Shown in pieces: positions 24,401 through 25,520 of a stretch of DNA of 25,520 bases; the stretch's first letter is position 1; each line of letters opens with the position of its first letter. A model generated the notes under the pieces. That model had not been told where the DNA came from. It saw only the letters and a program-made list of their open reading frames with translations, and did not search any database. Location of the stretch: positions 1 through 25,520 of the forward strand of contig CABVDL010000032.1 of the NCBI GenBank assembly GCA_902497035.1, written 5' to 3'. The position numbers and the translations under genes were made by a program. This DNA comes from an uncultured Prevotella sp. (GTDB lineage Bacteria > Bacteroidota > Bacteroidia > Bacteroidales > Bacteroidaceae).

Positions 24401-24945
24401 TCACGGCGCAGACGCTCACCGCCAGCGGCCAGCTCATACGGCAGTGGGCCGACACCATCGACACGCACGACGACCAGACGCTGAGGCCGCTGACGCTCGA
24501 CCTGCCCGACGAGGAGGTGTATTTCGTCAGGCTCCGCCTCAATGACGGCGCGCGCACGCTGTCGGAAAACACCTATGTCGAAAGCCGCACGCCCGGCCAG
24601 TGGCAGGCCCTCTGCCAGCTGCCAAAGACGCGCCTGGGCATCACGCAGGAGTTCCACCGCGAGGGACCGGCGCACAAAGGCACCGTAACGCTGACCAACG
24701 ACAGCGACACGCCGGCCCTCATGGTGCGCCTCAACCTCAAGGGAAGCGACGGCGAACAGATACTGCCGGCGGTCTATTCCGACAACTTTTTCCACCTCAT
24801 GCCGGGCGAGCGGAAGGTGGTGACCGTCAGCTACCGCGACGAGGACGGACGCGGACTGGAGCCGCACGTGGAATGCTCGTTCTTCAATCAGGACACCTCC
24901 GGCAGCGGCCCGCAGCAGGGCGCATCAGCCGGCATGAGGCGATGA
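21442..24945 (+). CDS. GH2 family exo-beta-glycosidase with discoidin-like domains
   Basis: A 1167-residue exported enzyme with a signal peptide ending near Gly21. Residues about 48-345 contain two F5/8-type-C (discoidin-like) carbohydrate-binding regions; the second ends VRLLMEKPDDSRLVALSEMEVWG. A GH2 core follows: sugar-binding jelly roll (about 355-535, with HTWLNFDGINWKAEVFLN and GWDWITSTPGRDAGIWNDVYL), an Ig-like domain, then the TIM barrel from about 655. Glu779 in YVGRNEGYPP is the expected acid/base, and Glu837 in HSERGLPAVPTYES the likely nucleophile. WQDFWLANPWDGPDP and the RNE motif are closest to the exo-beta-glucosaminidase/beta-mannosidase side of GH2, so beta-mannosidase activity is plausible but not shown. 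The gene is much more GC-rich than the mannan operon (44 of 60 bases G+C at 22681-22740). Its stop overlaps the next ATG (ATGA). Confidence 0.9.
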   Translation: MSCKDFCLLAAAALLGSVAMGQDTPTRGIGAYPGRTQDFHGPTMVRDNTLRNLALHRAAYASASLDYNLTAQLATDGMVTRDMPPTLTVSTREGRLPLRDKEKPFDGNVHSSVTVMGGDNFLRMDWTGMRARADRLRLRADVAYRPQEATAGYAIVVEASGDGSRWQVIGSLKGSALPGVATRQMVSSDPNKREDKILLPLRKVDEEIALRRPGSYRHLRVSLTMRGAAYWRVYEMNDGWLPSAHFGSAFAARVADGRPTWLYVDLGTEASISHVRLHWIHKAHGGKVQLSDDARLWRTVAALPADSRLDQTLPAKGRGRYVRLLMEKPDDSRLVALSEMEVWGRGGLVAQANDRRDIHDWELRRDGDSQWIKATVPGTVLTSYMNVGAVPDNRYANQMRQISESFFQSDFWYRATVDAPAAESGRHTWLNFDGINWKAEVFLNHRPLGRIDGAFTRARFDVTNRLHKGPNLLEVRIIRNAHFGAVKEKNTVSTDLNGGVLGADNPTFHASIGWDWITSTPGRDAGIWNDVYLSSDRGLGVSDPLVTTRLSLPDTLASMTPAVVVDNADARAKTAEVSGWIGDIRFAKTVTLRPGERREVAFTPGEFPQLSRRRMRLWWPNGYGEPYLYDAGFEVRAQGDGSPSAVVRYKAGIRQMGYEGADSALRLYINGKRLIPLGGNWGFSETNLNYRAREYDAAVAYHRDMHCNMIRNWVGQTGDDEFYDACDRYGIVVWQDFWLANPWDGPDPYDETMFLANSRDLISRIRRHASVGIYVGRNEGYPPATLDSALRRQVRVLHPLLGYIPSSADDGVSGHGAYQLMPIDYYFTHQSGKLHSERGLPAVPTYESLCRMLPPEGRWPIGLAWAQHDFTMQGAQGGQSFVSAVTAHFGPARDARQFCEWAQWVNYDGYRAMYEGAARDRMGLLIWMSHPCWPTTVWQTYDYYLEPTAAYFGVKKACEPLHVQFNPVTKGVEVVNIAAGTHRGLTLTAQTLTASGQLIRQWADTIDTHDDQTLRPLTLDLPDEEVYFVRLRLNDGARTLSENTYVESRTPGQWQALCQLPKTRLGITQEFHREGPAHKGTVTLTNDSDTPALMVRLNLKGSDGEQILPAVYSDNFFHLMPGERKVVTVSYRDEDGRGLEPHVECSFFNQDTSGSGPQQGASAGMRR

Positions 24946-25169
24946 AGGACAAAATAAGCAATACACGATATGTGGCTCCCGCCGACACGTCGGCCTACCG
25001 AAAGGAGCGGTGCAAGCTCGACATCTACTATCCCCTAAACGCCGGGAAGCCTTTCAAGACCGTGGTATGGTCGTGGCCCCCAACTACCGGCTGTCGCCGC
25101 GGGCCCACAACCCGCAGTACACTGAGGATGCCGCGGCGGCCGTGGCGTGGACCGTCTTATCGACAATGA
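24942..25169 (+). pseudogene. Remnant of an alpha/beta-hydrolase (esterase) gene
   Basis: An ATG at 24942 overlaps the GH2 stop codon (ATGA), implying an original translationally coupled partner. The first frame reads MKDKISNTRYVAPADTSAYR, then CKLDIYYPLNAGKPFKTVVW, the start of a carboxylesterase-type alpha/beta-hydrolase. At about 25067 it breaks. The expected HGGG oxyanion-hole segment is missing, and the family sequence resumes in another frame as MVVAPNYRLSPRAHNPQYTE followed by DAAAAVAWT, up to about 25156. The Ser nucleophile, Asp and His regions are absent. So an internal stretch of several tens of codons and the whole C-terminal half are lost. The first frame stops at 25169 and the second at 25186. 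It is non-functional. The original may have been an acetyl- or other esterase acting with the GH2 enzyme on decorated polysaccharide. Confidence 0.8.
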
Positions 25170-25200
25170 CCGCATTTATGGAATAAAATCGCAGATAATC

Positions 25201-25231
25201 TTGTGCTGTCCAAATCTTTTGCTTATATTTG
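25201..25231 (+). promoter_or_regulatory. Promoter of the PDDEXK transposase gene
   Basis: TTG (25201-25203) and TATATTTG (25224-25231) are separated by 20 bp, a good match to the Bacteroidota promoter pattern. The start site near 25237 gives a leader of only about 10 nt to the ATG at 25247. This A/T-rich patch differs sharply from the GC-rich DNA on both sides. Confidence 0.65.
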
Positions 25232-25246
25232 CAGAAAACTAATGTT

Positions 25247-25520
25247 ATGGACAGACAACCGCAGTATATCAGATTTGACTGGGCGATGAAGCGGCTACTC
25301 CGCGACAAGGCCAACTTCGGGGTGCTTGAGGGCTTCCTCACCACGCTTCTCGGCAAGCAGATTAAGATTCGGAAGCTGCTTGAGAGCGAGAGCAACCAGG
25401 AGGACGAGGACGACAAGCAGAACCGCGTTGACGTGCTCGCCGAGGACGAGAGGGGCGAGCTGTATCTCATAGAAGTGCAGAACGAGTCGGAGCTGGCCTA
25501 TTTCCAGCGCATGCTCTTCG
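25247..25520 (+). CDS. PD-(D/E)XK nuclease family transposase (Rpn-like), partial
   Basis: A coding region that runs off the window end; 91 residues are visible. The N-terminus YIRFDWAMKRLLRDKANFGVLEGFL is the typical opening of the PDDEXK family transposase/Rpn proteins of Bacteroidota. The nuclease core follows as RVDVLAEDERGELYLIEVQNE, with Asp62, Glu76 and Gln78 forming the D...ExQ signature. Rpn proteins are recombination-promoting DNA endonucleases spread in many copies in these genomes and often treated as transposase relatives. The ATG at 25247 is chosen because it keeps this frame and sits about 10 nt after a predicted transcription start; an ATG at 25242 is in another frame. It lies directly behind the truncated alpha/beta-hydrolase, which its arrival may have disrupted. 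Confidence 0.9.
   Translation, partial: MDRQPQYIRFDWAMKRLLRDKANFGVLEGFLTTLLGKQIKIRKLLESESNQEDEDDKQNRVDVLAEDERGELYLIEVQNESELAYFQRMLF

Noticed and set aside
23491..24867. Minus-strand 458-codon frame opposite the GH2 gene
   Set aside because: An antisense shadow of a GC-rich gene, biased in composition and without recognisable motifs.

Overview
The window looks like chromosomal DNA of a fairly GC-rich Bacteroidota, most probably a Prevotella-like gut or rumen bacterium. The grounds are a SusC/SusD pair, a Bacteroidota-type GH97 enzyme, a PDDEXK-family (Rpn-type) transposase gene, and repeated matches to the Bacteroidota -7 promoter consensus TAnnTTTG in front of genes. No species can be named from this sequence alone.

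Layout. (1) Positions 1-3660: a metal-handling group on the plus strand (small exported Cys/His protein, TonB-dependent receptor, periplasmic HMA metal-binding protein, DoxX-type membrane protein), closed by a palindrome and a strong intrinsic terminator. (2) 3698-5892: on the minus strand, a GH97 glycosidase with the aspartate of the retaining (alpha-galactosidase-like) branch, and a tRNA-Ser(CGA) with its own promoter box and terminator. (3) 6054-9219: tatA and tatC, then an exported FAD-dependent oxidoreductase. (4) 9303-21380: a beta-mannan utilisation locus. It holds a divergent AraC regulator, a sodium:solute symporter, a GH130 enzyme, SusC, SusD, a surface lipoprotein, a clan GH-A (GH5-like) glycosidase and a GH26 mannanase lipoprotein, and it ends at a terminator. 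(5) 21394-24945: a large GH2 enzyme with discoidin-like domains, overlapping the start of a broken alpha/beta-hydrolase gene. That remnant is followed by a PDDEXK transposase gene with its own promoter, running off the window end.

Proposed working of the mannan locus: the GH26 lipoprotein cuts mannan at the cell surface. SusD and the neighbouring lipoprotein bind the chains, and SusC imports the oligosaccharides. The GH5-like enzyme, which has a signal peptide but no lipobox, trims them in the periplasm. The symporter carries the short products inward, and the cytoplasmic GH130 splits them, probably by phosphorolysis. No cellobiose/mannobiose 2-epimerase is present in the window.

Base composition changes visibly at both ends of the mannan locus. 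The genes from about 9.3 to 21.4 kb are less GC-rich than the tatC-FAD oxidoreductase block on the left and the GH2 gene on the right, so the locus may be an acquired module. I see no CRISPR array, rRNA, phage genes or clear novel defence system. The least explained parts are the GH5-like enzyme, the two-domain surface lipoprotein, the small Cys/His protein and the intergenic repeats.
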